DNA of 64,000 nt from the NCBI RefSeq assembly GCF_002079055.1, contig NC_047497.1, positions 292,501 to 356,500 on the forward strand, written 5' to 3'. Below, in pieces: positions 48,478 through 59,941 of this stretch. A model generated the notes under the pieces. That model was not told the DNA's origin, made no database searches, and saw nothing but the letters and a program-made list of their open reading frames with translations. How positions within the stretch are numbered: position 1 is the first letter of the stretch; each line of letters begins with the position of its first letter. The stretch comes from Saccharomyces paradoxus (lineage: Eukaryota > Ascomycota > Saccharomycetes > Saccharomycetales > Saccharomycetaceae). The position numbers were made by a program, and so were the translations under genes.

Positions 48478-49117
48478 AAAAAAGGTCAAAAGCAAATAAA
48501 AGCAAGTCATGGTATGGCTAGGTTTCCGAGATATAATATTCTTTCTTCCTCAGTTTACAAAACAAGTGAATTAGACATTTCATTCGGATATATTCTAAGG
48601 AATGAAATGAAACATTGGTATTTGTTTCTGATAAAATTTTAAGATACTTCAAATTTTTCTTCTTTTCTTTTTTGCGTTTCCAACTACTACTTCAGCTTCT
48701 TTTCCGTATATTTCCGTTTACCATTTGGCGGGTTCTAAAATTATGCACGTTCTGGTTCAGCGTATAGACTTCTAATTTTTTTCTTCATCCTTGGTATTTT
48801 ATTCTCCTTTATATACATACTTGATTCTTTTATATAATATCGAAAAATTAATAATAATTAATTTAATGACAAGAATATGTTGTGATCACTTTAATTTACG
48901 ATTTAGAAGTATTCGGGTTTGGTGTGACGTTTGCTTTCTCATGATAAACGCGGCGTTTGATGTTTCTTGCCGAATGAAAGTATCAAATTATATTACCCTC
49001 ATTTTTATCAGCAATATCTCTGCCGTATACTAAAAGGAGTTAGAAGAAAGGTGAGGTAGAGGGTCACATGCTTAGTTAGCGCTATATAAGGATCCATTAG
49101 TTATACATTGAATTGTG
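48478..49117. other. MSN4-BLI1 intergenic region
   Basis: Contains the MSN4 3' end and BLI1 promoter. An 80-codon open frame at 48791-49033 (+) starts with ATG at its left end but has no recognised similarity and A/T-driven composition. No RNA recognised. Confidence 0.4.
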
Positions 49118-49459
49118 ATGGGAGAACAAAACAAATTGTATTATGACGTCGAGAAACTGGTAAATTCTTTGCAGGAAACTTTTGATCTAGATTGCGCACA
49201 AAGTGTATCCCTTTTCACTAGTAAATCAAGAAGTAATGAGGCTTGGTTGGAAGAGCTAGAGAATAAATTTAAGTTGAAAGATGATGTTGAACTCGATGAT
49301 GTGGAAACCTTAAGGGCCGAAATCGATATTAAATTAAGTTTGCTGGAGGATAAAGTAAGCTACTATGAAAGACTCTGTAAAGAACTCGAAGAGTTTCAGA
49401 ACGAAATGAAAATTAAAACTGTTGTTAATAACAGAAGGCAATCGCGAACTCCAAAATGA
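49118..49459 (+). CDS. BLI1: BLOC-1 complex subunit Bli1
   Basis: Bli1 is a small helical subunit of the yeast BLOC-1 complex, which works at endosomes in recycling and Rab-GAP (Msb3) recruitment. The 113-residue product is almost wholly alpha-helical, with a coiled coil from about residue 45 to 100 (ELEEFQNEM region). No catalytic motif is present. The open frame opens one codon earlier at GTG; the ATG at 49118 ([10 protein letters not shown]) gives the expected length. It converges with FBA1. Confidence 0.9.
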   Translation: MGEQNKLYYDVEKLVNSLQETFDLDCAQSVSLFTSKSRSNEAWLEELENKFKLKDDVELDDVETLRAEIDIKLSLLEDKVSYYERLCKELEEFQNEMKIKTVVNNRRQSRTPK

Positions 49460-49841
49460 GGAATTAAAAATTATCCTCGCATTAGGATGACCTCGAAGTG
49501 ATTTTGTAAGTGACTTTGTAATACATTGCCGTAAAACCTAAACGTGGTTCTTCCTTATCGCAAGCCATTAAATGATGTTTCGCCGAAGAAACATGAAAAG
49601 ACAAGATAGCGATGCGTGCCGGGCTAAAAATTGTGTGACAGGAGATGGACCTGCGGGTTAATAAAGATATTTCAAGTTATATATTTTAGAAATCATTAAT
49701 CATTTGGTTGGTGTCGGTGTCACTACACAACTTGGAAAGAAAAGAACGGATAATATAAATAAATAAATAAAAATAACATTCCATTATTTCTAAACAGATT
49801 CAATACTCATTAAAAAACTATATCAATTAATTTGAATTAAC
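49460..49841. other. Convergent BLI1/FBA1 3' region
   Basis: A/T-rich gap with the repeated AATAAATAAATAAAAATAA near 49758-49776, probably FBA1 3'-end signals. No gene seen. Confidence 0.45.
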
Positions 49842-50921
49842 TTATAAAGTGTTAGTGGTACGGAAAGTTTCCAAAGACTTGGTGATCTTAGCACTCATGG
49901 TCTTTTCACCTTCTCTAACCCAGACTCTTGGGTCGAAGAACTTCTTGTTTGGCTTTTCTGGACCTTCTGGGTTACCAACTGGGGACATTATGTAGTCCTT
50001 CTTGTTCAAGACGTAGTCTCTGATACCAGTCAAGTAAGCGTATTGACAGTCAGTGTCCAAGTTGACCTTGACAACACCGTTGTCAATACCAGTGTGGAAT
50101 TCTTGGACGGTAGAACCAGAACCACCGTGGAAGACCAAGAACAATGGCTTGTCTTCCTTGGAACCAGTTTGTTGCTTGGTGTACTTTTGGTGGTCAGCCA
50201 AGATTTCTGGTCTCAAAGCGATGTCACCAGCGTACAAACCGTGACAGTTACCGAAAGCAGCAGCAATGGAGAAGTTTGGAGAGATTGGGTGCAAAGCCTT
50301 GTAGACGTTGTAGACTTGTTCTGGCTTGGTGTACAAGTCTTCCTTGTCAGCGTTTTCGTTGTTAACACCATCTTCTTCACCACCGGTGATACCGATTTCC
50401 ATTTCTAACCATTGGTCCATAGCGGCCATTCTCTTGAAGTACTTGACACAAGTAGCGATGTTTTCGTCGTCAGTTTCTTCAGACAAATCCAACATGTGGG
50501 AGGAGAATAATGGTTCACCGTGTTCCTTGAAGTAAGCTTCATCAGCTTCCAACATACCATCGAACCATGGCAACAACTTCTTGGCACAGTGGTCAGAGTG
50601 TAAGACGACTGGGATACCGTAAGCTGGAGCAATGGATCTGATGTAGTGGGCAGCGGCAATAGAACCCTTGATGGAGGCATTTTGACCTTCGTTAGAGATA
50701 CCCTTACCAGCGAAGTAAGCAGCACCACCGTTAGAGGTTTGCAAAATGATTGGGGACTTGCTGTCTCTAGCAGCTTCTAAGGCAGCAACGGCAGTAGAAG
50801 AAGAGGTGACGTTAATAGCTGGAATAGCGAACTTGTGTTCCTTAGCGTAAGTGAATAAGTTGTGGACATCTTCACCAACGATGACACCGGTCTTTCTCTT
50901 TAAGATTTGTTCAACACCCAT
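49842..50921 (-). CDS. FBA1: Fructose-1,6-bisphosphate aldolase, class II
   Basis: Fba1 cleaves fructose-1,6-bisphosphate to dihydroxyacetone phosphate and glyceraldehyde-3-phosphate in glycolysis. It is zinc-dependent and dimeric, in the cytosol. The 359-residue product carries the class II signature VLHSDHCAKKLLPWFDG with zinc ligand His111, and the loop FHGGSGST with a second ligand His. GVVKVNLDTDCQYA is the substrate-binding strand. Codon bias is extreme, so antisense frames (50043-50408 +, etc.) are long only because of codon choice. On the minus strand a TATA box TATAAAAA lies at 51037-51044, about 120 bp upstream. Confidence 0.98.
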   Translation of the reverse strand: MGVEQILKRKTGVIVGEDVHNLFTYAKEHKFAIPAINVTSSSTAVAALEAARDSKSPIILQTSNGGAAYFAGKGISNEGQNASIKGSIAAAHYIRSIAPAYGIPVVLHSDHCAKKLLPWFDGMLEADEAYFKEHGEPLFSSHMLDLSEETDDENIATCVKYFKRMAAMDQWLEMEIGITGGEEDGVNNENADKEDLYTKPEQVYNVYKALHPISPNFSIAAAFGNCHGLYAGDIALRPEILADHQKYTKQQTGSKEDKPLFLVFHGGSGSTVQEFHTGIDNGVVKVNLDTDCQYAYLTGIRDYVLNKKDYIMSPVGNPEGPEKPNKKFFDPRVWVREGEKTMSAKITKSLETFRTTNTL

Positions 50922-51534
50922 TTTGAATATGTATTACTTGGTTATGGTTTTATATGACAAGAAAAAAGTAAGAATAGAAGAATAACGCAAGGAAGAACAA
51001 TAACTGAAATTGATAGAGAAATATTATGTCTTTGTCTTTTTATAATAAATCAGGGCAGAAATCCGTTACATAACATGAGGGATAAAATATAACGTGGGCG
51101 AAGGAGGAAGGAAAAAAGTTTTGTGAGGGCATAATTGAAACGATCTGTTGATTGTAGGTTTTTTTGAGGAGTCAAAGTCAGAAGAGAACAGACAAATGGT
51201 ATTAACCATCCAATGCTCTATTGGAGCAACGCTAGGCTCATGCTTTTCCGTCGGTTACGTCCTCAGTTGTCAGATATGAAAAAAGAGGATGCTCACGGCA
51301 GCGTGATTCGCGTTGAGCTGGAAGAAAAAGAAGAAGCCGTGTATTCCCGGGCTGCTAGATTGAAAGAAGGAAAAATAGAGGAATCCATGTATTATCATTA
51401 TAAACGTGTTAACCCACACATATTTTACATCTTTAACTATTACGTATTACCAATAATGCTGCTATTATTACTATAATATCTATATTGACGTATGTGACGT
51501 ATGTGAAAGCCAAATAGGCGGTTACTTAGAATCG
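50922..51534. promoter_or_regulatory. FBA1 promoter and MPE1 3' region
   Basis: FBA1 and MPE1 are both on the minus strand. Besides the TATA at 51037-51044, GGAAG words in GGAGGAAGGAAAA (51103-51115) give CTTCC, the Gcr1 core, on the FBA1 strand. An 87-codon open frame (51213-51476, +) lies in this gap; it begins at an ATG but looks unlike any family I know. The right end (51460-51500) is the MPE1 3' end. Confidence 0.5.
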
Positions 51535-52860
51535 TCATTTCTTGGGACTTGCATCTGTTTGATGAGGATTTGTGATAGTTGGCGCTGGAGGCATGAAAGG
51601 CATTGGAAACATGGGGAAAGGAGGCATACCGAAAGGCAGCGGTACAGGTGGCACTGGCGTACCGCCGGTATTTACAGAGGTCGGCAGGTTGGTATTGTTG
51701 TTCAAACCAGTGATGCCGGTTGTATCCACTAATTTCATCTTCTTAGTTTCCTGCTGGTTGCCATCTTTGGAATTGCCGTGCAATTCTTCTTGCTTCTTCA
51801 AGAACGCTTTGACCTCCTTTTCCTTATCCTGATCGGGTACTAATGAATCAAGTAGGATATCGCGAGTTTCGCAATTGGGGCATACAAAGTCGCTGTCCAC
51901 TAGTGCGTCTTCCAGCGCTTCTTTTGAGAAGTCCTTGTTGCAGCACTTGCTTGTCTTTACGGGCTGCCTCAAAAGACCTCCTGTCAAAGGACATTTTAAA
52001 TCATCAGGCAGGTCTTTGAAATGGCCCTTCCTCCATACTGTTTCGTCGCCATCGATTTGCCGGTTCTCTCTTTTTCTTTGGTAATCTTCCCATGATTGCT
52101 TGTCTTCAACTTGAACCACGAATTTCCCCTCGTCTGTGATCATAATCTTTCGCTGAGCCATCTCTTCCGGCGTCATTGTCTCGGGATCTATTTCAATTGA
52201 TTTTAAAAACTTCTTTGGAATACCTGTAGTTCTTCTGATTCTTTTTCCTTCAAAATTTGGGTCGCTGTTTGTAGGACAATTCTTAATCCAGTGATCTCTG
52301 CCCCCGCAACGGTAGCACATATAACCTGGTGGTGGTGGGCCTTCGTTCTCTTGCGCAGAATTCTTATTCGTCTGTGACTTGAAAAAAACGGGTGTGGCTG
52401 CAGACATCTCTTCTTGCGTTTGTTCCCATTGGTTTTCTTGTGTAGCAAACATACTAGCAATTCTTTCTTCTTCTGTTGTACCACTAACATTAGCAGTAGT
52501 TGTGGCAGTATGTTGCCTCTTTTGTAACACTCTTGGCCTACCAGTAACATATCTTGTTGCATTCCCAAGAGCTGCTGCTCCTACGTTCCCTTTAAGTCGG
52601 CTATGTACAGAGAATGATTTTATTGCTGGAGATCTTTTTACTATCACACTAGTAGATCTAGGTATAACAAAGGCATCATCGTCGTATTCCTCTTCTGTAT
52701 CTGGGTTGTAAATTTTTAATTGAAAATCAGTGCCATCGCCTAGTTTGTTCTCTTGAATAATTTCTCTTTTCAAGTCAAATACTGTCAGGCCGGTACCATC
52801 GAATAAAATTCTTGATGTGTTTCGCTGGGATTTAAAGCGATAAAATATCGTGCTACTCAT
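51535..52860 (-). CDS. MPE1: Cleavage and polyadenylation factor subunit Mpe1 (RBBP6 family)
   Basis: Mpe1 is an essential CPF subunit that senses the poly(A) site RNA and activates cleavage and polyadenylation; it also has RING-type ubiquitin-ligase features. In 441 residues: DWNN ubiquitin-like domain (about 1-77), zinc knuckle C182-C185-H190-C195 (MCYRCGGRDHWIKNC), RING/U-box-like domain with paired Cys (about 290-330; CPLTGG, KCCNKDF, CPNC) and a Pro/Met-rich tail (about 390-430). The frame extends three codons further upstream only through a TTG, so the ATG at 52860 (MSSTIFYRFK) is used. Confidence 0.96.
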   Translation of the reverse strand: MSSTIFYRFKSQRNTSRILFDGTGLTVFDLKREIIQENKLGDGTDFQLKIYNPDTEEEYDDDAFVIPRSTSVIVKRSPAIKSFSVHSRLKGNVGAAALGNATRYVTGRPRVLQKRQHTATTTANVSGTTEEERIASMFATQENQWEQTQEEMSAATPVFFKSQTNKNSAQENEGPPPPGYMCYRCGGRDHWIKNCPTNSDPNFEGKRIRRTTGIPKKFLKSIEIDPETMTPEEMAQRKIMITDEGKFVVQVEDKQSWEDYQRKRENRQIDGDETVWRKGHFKDLPDDLKCPLTGGLLRQPVKTSKCCNKDFSKEALEDALVDSDFVCPNCETRDILLDSLVPDQDKEKEVKAFLKKQEELHGNSKDGNQQETKKMKLVDTTGITGLNNNTNLPTSVNTGGTPVPPVPLPFGMPPFPMFPMPFMPPAPTITNPHQTDASPKK

Positions 52861-53585
52861 GTTACACAATTTCAGTTTCTGATGATATGGTATGGGTTAC
52901 CTGACTTTCAGCACCCCTTTGATTGTCTTTTTTCTTCTCATCCTCGTTATAAGCATCGTTACTAATAATACGCTTGATATTCATCATCACCATGTTAACT
53001 TCCGGAGATATTACCCGCTTGAGTGAAAGTATATCAAAACATAAAATAAAATCGAATATGAAGAGTTATTATAGCCAGCAATAGACCAAAGAAGTTATAT
53101 ATATGACTTAAATATTACACGGTAACGAAGACGTCAAGCCCATTTTTTTTTTTATGTAGGTTATATACAGTATCTTGTCTTTACCACTATCTAAAAGAAG
53201 GTTTAGTACAAATTCATGAATTTGCTTTTATTAGCAATGTATTAAGTCAAAAATGTAAAAAAACATAAAAAAAATTCCCTTAACTAAGAAATTGACGAAA
53301 GATAAATAGCCCAATTCAAAAACTTGTATGAAGCTGTCTGATTGCATTGCAAATAACATGTGCTGCTCTATACGTGGTAGACATGAAAATCGAGTTCTCG
53401 ATATAATGTAATAAGGCTAGCTTCATTTTGTTATGCTGTCGGGTAACCTATCCTTACTAAGGGCAATATTTTCTTAACGCCTTCGAATACTTAGTAAAAT
53501 ATTCGACCGATTAAGGAATAAAAAGAACATGCACTAAGTGGTTAGGCAGAGGGATACAGGCTACCGAAGATAACAATTAGAATAA
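52861..53585. promoter_or_regulatory. Divergent MPE1/TOA2 promoter region with two Reb1 sites
   Basis: TTACCCG at 53011-53017 (about 150 bp from the MPE1 start) and its reverse CGGGTAA at 53440-53446 (about 140 bp from TOA2) both fit Reb1, one near each gene. The centre (about 53140-53290) is A/T-rich with A runs and holds an ACS match at 53260-53270. Confidence 0.55.
53260..53270 (-). other. Exact ARS-consensus match
   Basis: AAAACATAAAA is the reverse complement of TTTTATGTTTT, fitting WTTTAYRTTTW exactly. It lies in A-rich, divergent intergenic DNA; candidate origin only. Confidence 0.25.
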
Positions 53586-53954
53586 ATGGCAGTACCTGGG
53601 TATTACGAATTATATCGTAGAAGTACTATAGGGAATAGTTTGGTGGATGCTCTTGACACTTTAATTAGTGATGGGAGAATAGAAGCTTCGTTAGCTATGC
53701 GTGTTTTAGAGACATTTGACAAAGTCGTCGCTGAAACTTTAAAAGATAATACCCAATCTAAACTGACTGTGAAAGGAAACCTGGATACATATGGGTTTTG
53801 CGATGACGTTTGGACTTTCATCGTAAAAAATTGTCAGGTCACTGTTGAGGACAGCCACCGCGATGCCTCCCAGAACGGGCCAGGAGATAGCCAAAGCGTA
53901 ATTTCAGTGGATAAGTTGAGGATTGTCGCTTGCAACTCAAAAAAGAGCGAATAG
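53586..53954 (+). CDS. TOA2: TFIIA small subunit Toa2
   Basis: Toa2 is the gamma/small subunit of TFIIA, which stabilises TBP on the TATA box and counters repressors. The 122-residue product starts MAVPGYYELYRRSTIG and has the N-terminal four-helix-bundle half (about 1-50; SLVDALDTLISDGRIEASLAMRVL). The C-terminal beta-barrel half (about 55-118) follows, with the TBP-facing segment KGNLDTYGFCDDVWTFIVKN. Length equals the S. cerevisiae protein. Confidence 0.97.
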   Translation: MAVPGYYELYRRSTIGNSLVDALDTLISDGRIEASLAMRVLETFDKVVAETLKDNTQSKLTVKGNLDTYGFCDDVWTFIVKNCQVTVEDSHRDASQNGPGDSQSVISVDKLRIVACNSKKSE

Positions 53955-54272
53955 TACCTTTACCATATACCAGATTCCTCGTTGACCAACAAGCATTGAA
54001 TTTTCTCCTCCCTCCTAACGCTTTTAAAATAAGCTCCAGAAACAGCGTCATGAAATAATATTTTGTATTCTTTATATCAGGGAATTTTGATCCCCTACTT
54101 TGTTTTTATTTTTCCTGTCCGTACATTCATGTAATAATAATTTAAATTTAAATTCAATCTTCTTAAAAATCAAATTTCTTGAGGACCCAAACGAAGGTCA
54201 AGAGCTGACATTTGTGTTTAGAGTTATCCAATTTATAAAATGAAGTATTAATTTACAGTGTATATAGATTTG
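53955..54272. other. Convergent TOA2/NUP120 3' region
   Basis: A/T-rich gap between stop codons with the AATTTAAATTTAAATT area near 54140-54160. A minus-strand frame into TOA2 is not supported. Confidence 0.45.
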
Positions 54273-57200
54273 TTATAGACCTCGTAATTCGTCCCTCAAA
54301 TCAGTTAAAGTAACCACTTTACTACCGTTTAAGATCCATTGGTCGTATGTACTATCAAAGCTAGATAAAACGTTGATAACCATTAGATAACATTTTTTCT
54401 TTTGAATAACATTAGGATCAGCTTGCATTAATATGTACTGGTATAGCACTTCTGCAGCCGCTCTCTCGCCTTTGTTTAGCATTCTAAAGCAGTAAAGCTT
54501 CTTAAAACACTCCCAATTGCCACTCTGCAGATTTTGTGACAGGATACTATCCACTATTTTGATGTCTATTGTACGGAGGTACAGTTCGCCATTATCTGAA
54601 TGTTCATTACACAAGCGTAGAAGCGTGCTGAAAAAATCTCGTGAATATACATCTTTCTGTAATAATAGTTGGAAGAATTTTGTTCTGATTGTATCAGAAA
54701 GACACTCGTGACCCAATCTCAAAACGTCCAAGACTTCTGCAAACATTCTGAAATGGATTAAAAGATTTAAATAATGAATATGCTGCCTTTCTTTAAAGTC
54801 TTTTGGTTCCTCTATATGGATTTCTTTCAATGAATATTCTGCTGACTTCGATATACATTTCAAAGCAAACTCCTGGCTGTTATTTCTATCAAATAAGAGA
54901 GATAATTGATAATAGAATGCGGAATGCCTATATGGAACCGTAAAAGTGAGCAAAAGGTCCTTCCATATACTATCACCATGGTAATCTTTACTCTTAAGGT
55001 CCTCTAAGAATGTCGGCAATGTGTCATTGATAACCTCGGGATAATCGTGTAATTGAAATATCTCATAAGATTGATCGAATTTACCACAACTGAATAAGGT
55101 CATAGCAAACATAAATTCTTGCACCTCATTGTGACGTAAGTAAAACGGACGCTCAACATTCTCAAGAAAGAACCTTATATTCTTATGAGATGTATCTTCA
55201 ATAATATATGATCGGAAAAATGTCATAAAGAAAGAGTTTTCTGTGATGGAAGCATTGTAGACATTGAAATTCAAAGAATCAACATAGGCAATGAGTTGGC
55301 CGTAGTTAAAAAATTTGACACCGAAGGAGTATTCGGAAGAATCTTTGAGAAGAACTTCCGCCAACAGACACTTATCTTGCCTATAAAAGTTTAACAATAA
55401 AGATTGCTTATAATGCAAATCCAATAGTGTGGATATATGCTGTCCAAAAACGTTGGTATCGAGATCGAACAGAACAAATGTTAACAATACTTGTAAAGTA
55501 ATACGATAATGTATGGAGAGTAACTGGTGAAGAGATTCTAGGGAAATTATACTTGTAAAACCATCGAATTTGGTTGAAGAAATGAAATCCTTCTTCCAAA
55601 ATATACCGGGCTTCATTTGGTTATTGATTAGATCATTTAAAACTACTAGGATATCGAAGGAGTTCAGTTCATCGAAAAGAATCTTTAGATTGGTGATTTC
55701 AAATTGGTTTTCTAAGCAGCTTTTGAAGATGTCCGTAAACTTTTCCACGTTAGTCATAGAATCAGGTAACTCCCCGGTTATTATATCAAGAAATTTCTTA
55801 GAAATGGATCTAAGAACATCATTTGACAAAGTAGAAGCAAAACCATTCAATGTCCTTAAATACTTGAACAATTCAGAACCATCTGTTTCAGAATGCATAT
55901 TATAAAACCAATTTTCCACAGTAGTATTCAGTTTGTAAAGGGAATGATTATACGGTTGGAAACAATTAATGAGAATAATTTCATCTCCATAAAGAGTTAT
56001 GGAAGAAGCTTCATTGAATGCAGTTTTTACGTCTCTCAATATTGTTTCTAAATTAGCCAAATATTCCTCATCTTCATCATGAGCCATAATGATCTTATTT
56101 TCACTCAATATCTGTTGTGCACGTTCAAAAATTTGGGTACCATATCTTGATTTCAAATTACAGAAACCTCTTTCAATATCTCCAGTCTTCGTAACGATAT
56201 CCAAATCATGTTCGGACTGCAAATCTACTAAGGATTTGTTGATAGATTCTATCCATTCGTAATTTTTTAAACTTTCATCTTTCACATTTAGTATCTGTAA
56301 TTTGCTAGCAGTACCACTTTTCCATAAAACGATCAAGTTTAGATAACTAGCCTCGACATTTAACTCCAATGGTCTCGTTAGAACTAAATCTACAATTGAC
56401 CAAATGGCAGAAGCAGAAAGATTAGTGGGGATGTTATTTCGGAAAGTATAAGTCAAAATACCGCTTGAATCAACCAATAGAGTACCCATTTGAAAAAGCC
56501 CATTTTCTAAGGGCAACAGTGTAACTAAGGTATTGTTGTACAAGGAAAGGTATTCTCCTACAGCTTCCACTTTTCTGAAATGGCTTGGGTCTGAACCTGG
56601 TTGTGAAACTATATCATAATCTTGTATCAAAGTAAATGAAGTTAAATCCCAAATTTTCAAATGGCAATTCTGGGTCAACACAATTAAATACCTCTCATGG
56701 AATAATTTGCAACTAATCACGCTATCATAATCGGATTTAGAATTTTTAGAAAAGAATCTTGTTAAACTTTTCAAATATGAATTATCATTAAACAGTAAAG
56801 GTTCGTAATGTAAGCCATCAATATTTTTTAAACCCAACAAACCACCATCCTCCAAAAAAACAACCGAGAACTTGGGTGACACATGAAAAAGGAAATGAGG
56901 AACTCTAACTGTAAAGTCATAGGGGTTTTGGATATGAAACCACTCTCCGTTGAGAGTGTTGCCCGATGAAAACAGGAAACTTAGGGGTAGTCGTAATGTC
57001 AGGAACGAACCATCCTTTAAGATTATATTAACCAGCAATTGCTGTTCCACCTCTTTTATCGTTAAAGTGTGTCTCTGGTTCATAGAAGCATTCGGTAAAT
57101 GTATATTAATGGTCTTCCCATGGTATGCGTCACTCAAAGGATAAAATGTCAACAATGTTGATCTTGAGGAAAAATGGTAGCAGATATATTCGGAGTTACT

Positions 57201-57386
57201 CAATAGTAAACAATTAGAATATTCACTTCCATAAGGCTTAGAAACTGGTGTAGAGCTGGACCTATCTCCTCCTTTCAGGTCGTTATTATTACCGTTATTA
57301 CTGATGTATAAATCAACCGTATTATTGGGTTCAGCTTTTTCATAATACTGGAGCAAATTTGCATCAATTCTTGAGAGGCATGCCAT
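54273..57386 (-). CDS. NUP120: Nuclear pore Y-complex subunit Nup120
   Basis: Nup120 (Nup160 homologue) forms one short arm of the Nup84/Y complex of the nuclear pore scaffold. The 1037-residue product has an N-terminal seven-bladed beta-propeller (about 1-390), seen as strand-rich sequence with segments such as HERYLIVLTQNCHLKIWDL. An alpha-helical stack follows to the C-terminus with no low-complexity repeat, and length equals the S. cerevisiae protein. No FG repeats are present, as expected for a scaffold. ATG at 57386 begins MACLSRIDANLLQYYEKAEPN. Confidence 0.96.
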   Translation of the reverse strand: MACLSRIDANLLQYYEKAEPNNTVDLYISNNGNNNDLKGGDRSSSTPVSKPYGSEYSNCLLLSNSEYICYHFSSRSTLLTFYPLSDAYHGKTINIHLPNASMNQRHTLTIKEVEQQLLVNIILKDGSFLTLRLPLSFLFSSGNTLNGEWFHIQNPYDFTVRVPHFLFHVSPKFSVVFLEDGGLLGLKNIDGLHYEPLLFNDNSYLKSLTRFFSKNSKSDYDSVISCKLFHERYLIVLTQNCHLKIWDLTSFTLIQDYDIVSQPGSDPSHFRKVEAVGEYLSLYNNTLVTLLPLENGLFQMGTLLVDSSGILTYTFRNNIPTNLSASAIWSIVDLVLTRPLELNVEASYLNLIVLWKSGTASKLQILNVKDESLKNYEWIESINKSLVDLQSEHDLDIVTKTGDIERGFCNLKSRYGTQIFERAQQILSENKIIMAHDEDEEYLANLETILRDVKTAFNEASSITLYGDEIILINCFQPYNHSLYKLNTTVENWFYNMHSETDGSELFKYLRTLNGFASTLSNDVLRSISKKFLDIITGELPDSMTNVEKFTDIFKSCLENQFEITNLKILFDELNSFDILVVLNDLINNQMKPGIFWKKDFISSTKFDGFTSIISLESLHQLLSIHYRITLQVLLTFVLFDLDTNVFGQHISTLLDLHYKQSLLLNFYRQDKCLLAEVLLKDSSEYSFGVKFFNYGQLIAYVDSLNFNVYNASITENSFFMTFFRSYIIEDTSHKNIRFFLENVERPFYLRHNEVQEFMFAMTLFSCGKFDQSYEIFQLHDYPEVINDTLPTFLEDLKSKDYHGDSIWKDLLLTFTVPYRHSAFYYQLSLLFDRNNSQEFALKCISKSAEYSLKEIHIEEPKDFKERQHIHYLNLLIHFRMFAEVLDVLRLGHECLSDTIRTKFFQLLLQKDVYSRDFFSTLLRLCNEHSDNGELYLRTIDIKIVDSILSQNLQSGNWECFKKLYCFRMLNKGERAAAEVLYQYILMQADPNVIQKKKCYLMVINVLSSFDSTYDQWILNGSKVVTLTDLRDELRGL

Positions 57387-57826
57387 ACTAAATCAATTAT
57401 GTACGAGTGAAATTTTTACCTCTTGAAAAATGCTTATGAACGTTAGACTTCGTCAATTGCAGTTTGTTTCCCAACTTCTCATGCTGTTTTAATTCAATTT
57501 TTTTTCACATAATTGAAGAGAAAGACAGGAAAGCAAACAAGCATGAAAGTTATGTAGGGTAATGAAAACGAAAATAATAATTAACAACATATCGACGACA
57601 ACTAATAAACGTGTCATAGTAAAATCATAGAATAATTAAAAACGTCCTAATGCGTGGTGAAAAGTAATTAGGAAGTTTAGATACCTATAGAATCAAAGAA
57701 TAGAAGCTAAAAAGTTGATGCAGAGGAAAAAGAGAGAGGTTACATATACATTAAAAATGAGAAAGGGGGGTCCTGCTCTCAGATTCAAATACAAAATACG
57801 AAATTTTTTTTCTAATTTCGCTAGAC
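57387..57826. promoter_or_regulatory. NUP120 promoter / TMA19 3' region
   Basis: Both genes are on the minus strand. It is A/T-rich with a T8 run near 57500-57506. I see no open frame or RNA in the 440 bp. Confidence 0.4.
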
Positions 57827-58330
57827 TTAGATCTTTTCTTCCACGATACCGTGCTTCCAGATGGCAACAAATGGAGTAGTACCATCTTCACGGTAGTTCA
57901 ACATGACAACCATGGCATCTGGGTCCATAGATTCACCAGTGAAGAATTCCCAGTCCTTGAAAGAACCGATAACCTTCTTGACGTAAGTTTGAGCACCCTT
58001 TTCGAACTTAGGAACTTCTTCTGGGTTAGTTTCTTGCAACTTAGCCTTAACAGCCTTCATGTAACCCTTGATGTAGGTCAAGAAGGACTTCTTGTCAAAA
58101 GCGGTTTGTTGTAGACGGAAGGAGTGGACAACGTTGTTGACCATTTCAGCACCTTCTTCAACATCATCATCAGCACCTTCAGCAGATGGGTTAGCACCGA
58201 TATCAATGTTGTCACCTCCGACATTAACCATAGCACAGTCGGCTTCGTAGATAACGTCATCGACTAACTTAGCATCGTAAGCATCAGACAACAATTCGTC
58301 GTTAGAGAAGATATCCTTGTAAATAATCAT
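57827..58330 (-). CDS. TMA19: Translationally controlled tumour protein homologue (Tma19)
   Basis: Tma19 is the yeast TCTP, a ribosome-associated protein that moves to mitochondria under oxidative stress. The 167-residue product has the family start MIIYKDIFSNDELLSDAYD, the flexible loop region (about 45-65) rich in acidic residues, the helical hairpin with KSFLTYIKGYMKAVKAKLQ, and the end segment VVMLNYREDGTTPFVAIWKHG. Strong codon bias marks an abundant protein. Frames on the other strand are shadows. Confidence 0.97.
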   Translation of the reverse strand: MIIYKDIFSNDELLSDAYDAKLVDDVIYEADCAMVNVGGDNIDIGANPSAEGADDDVEEGAEMVNNVVHSFRLQQTAFDKKSFLTYIKGYMKAVKAKLQETNPEEVPKFEKGAQTYVKKVIGSFKDWEFFTGESMDPDAMVVMLNYREDGTTPFVAIWKHGIVEEKI

Positions 58331-58727
58331 ATTTGTCTATAGTATGTTCTGTGTTAATCTGCTAACCGCAACTGAGGTTCCAAGAAGAAAGTGGCTAAAC
58401 GAGTAAGAGAAAAAGAAGCAAACCGTCAAATAAAAACATTAGCCAAAATTAAAAGTTTTTTCTCAAGTCCCAATTGAAATACTTCTCCTTATAAATATCA
58501 TGAAAGGAAAAAAAAAAGTGAAAAAAAAAAACCAATAAAAAAAAATAGAAAATATATTAATTCTACGAGAAATGCGTGCGAAAAATCGATGAGTTTTGCC
58601 TCTGAAAAATTCTGTAAAATTTTTCTTAGCGAAAAAAAAAAAGAAACGTGATGTGAAATTGTGTTGATTGAGCTCATCGGAATACACACTGAACAGAAGC
58701 AAAGCAGTTATTTATTGTAGTTCTTTT
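58331..58727. promoter_or_regulatory. TMA19 promoter / OAR1 3' region
   Basis: A-rich runs at about 58509-58516 and 58523-58548 mark the TMA19 upstream side. The open frames through them (58463-58702, -) are low-complexity Phe/Lys readings and are not genes. Confidence 0.45.

Positions 58728-59941
<1,214 letters not shown>

Noticed and set aside
50043-50408. 121-codon plus-strand frame inside FBA1
   Set aside because: Arises from the extreme codon bias of FBA1; no family signature.
51213-51476. 87-codon ATG frame in the FBA1-MPE1 gap
   Set aside because: No recognised family, ends in a poly-Leu reading of A/T-rich DNA, and overlaps the upstream region of FBA1. Kept only as an unproven frame.
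58463-58702. 79- and 63-codon Phe-rich frames
   Set aside because: Low-complexity readings of A-rich promoter DNA.
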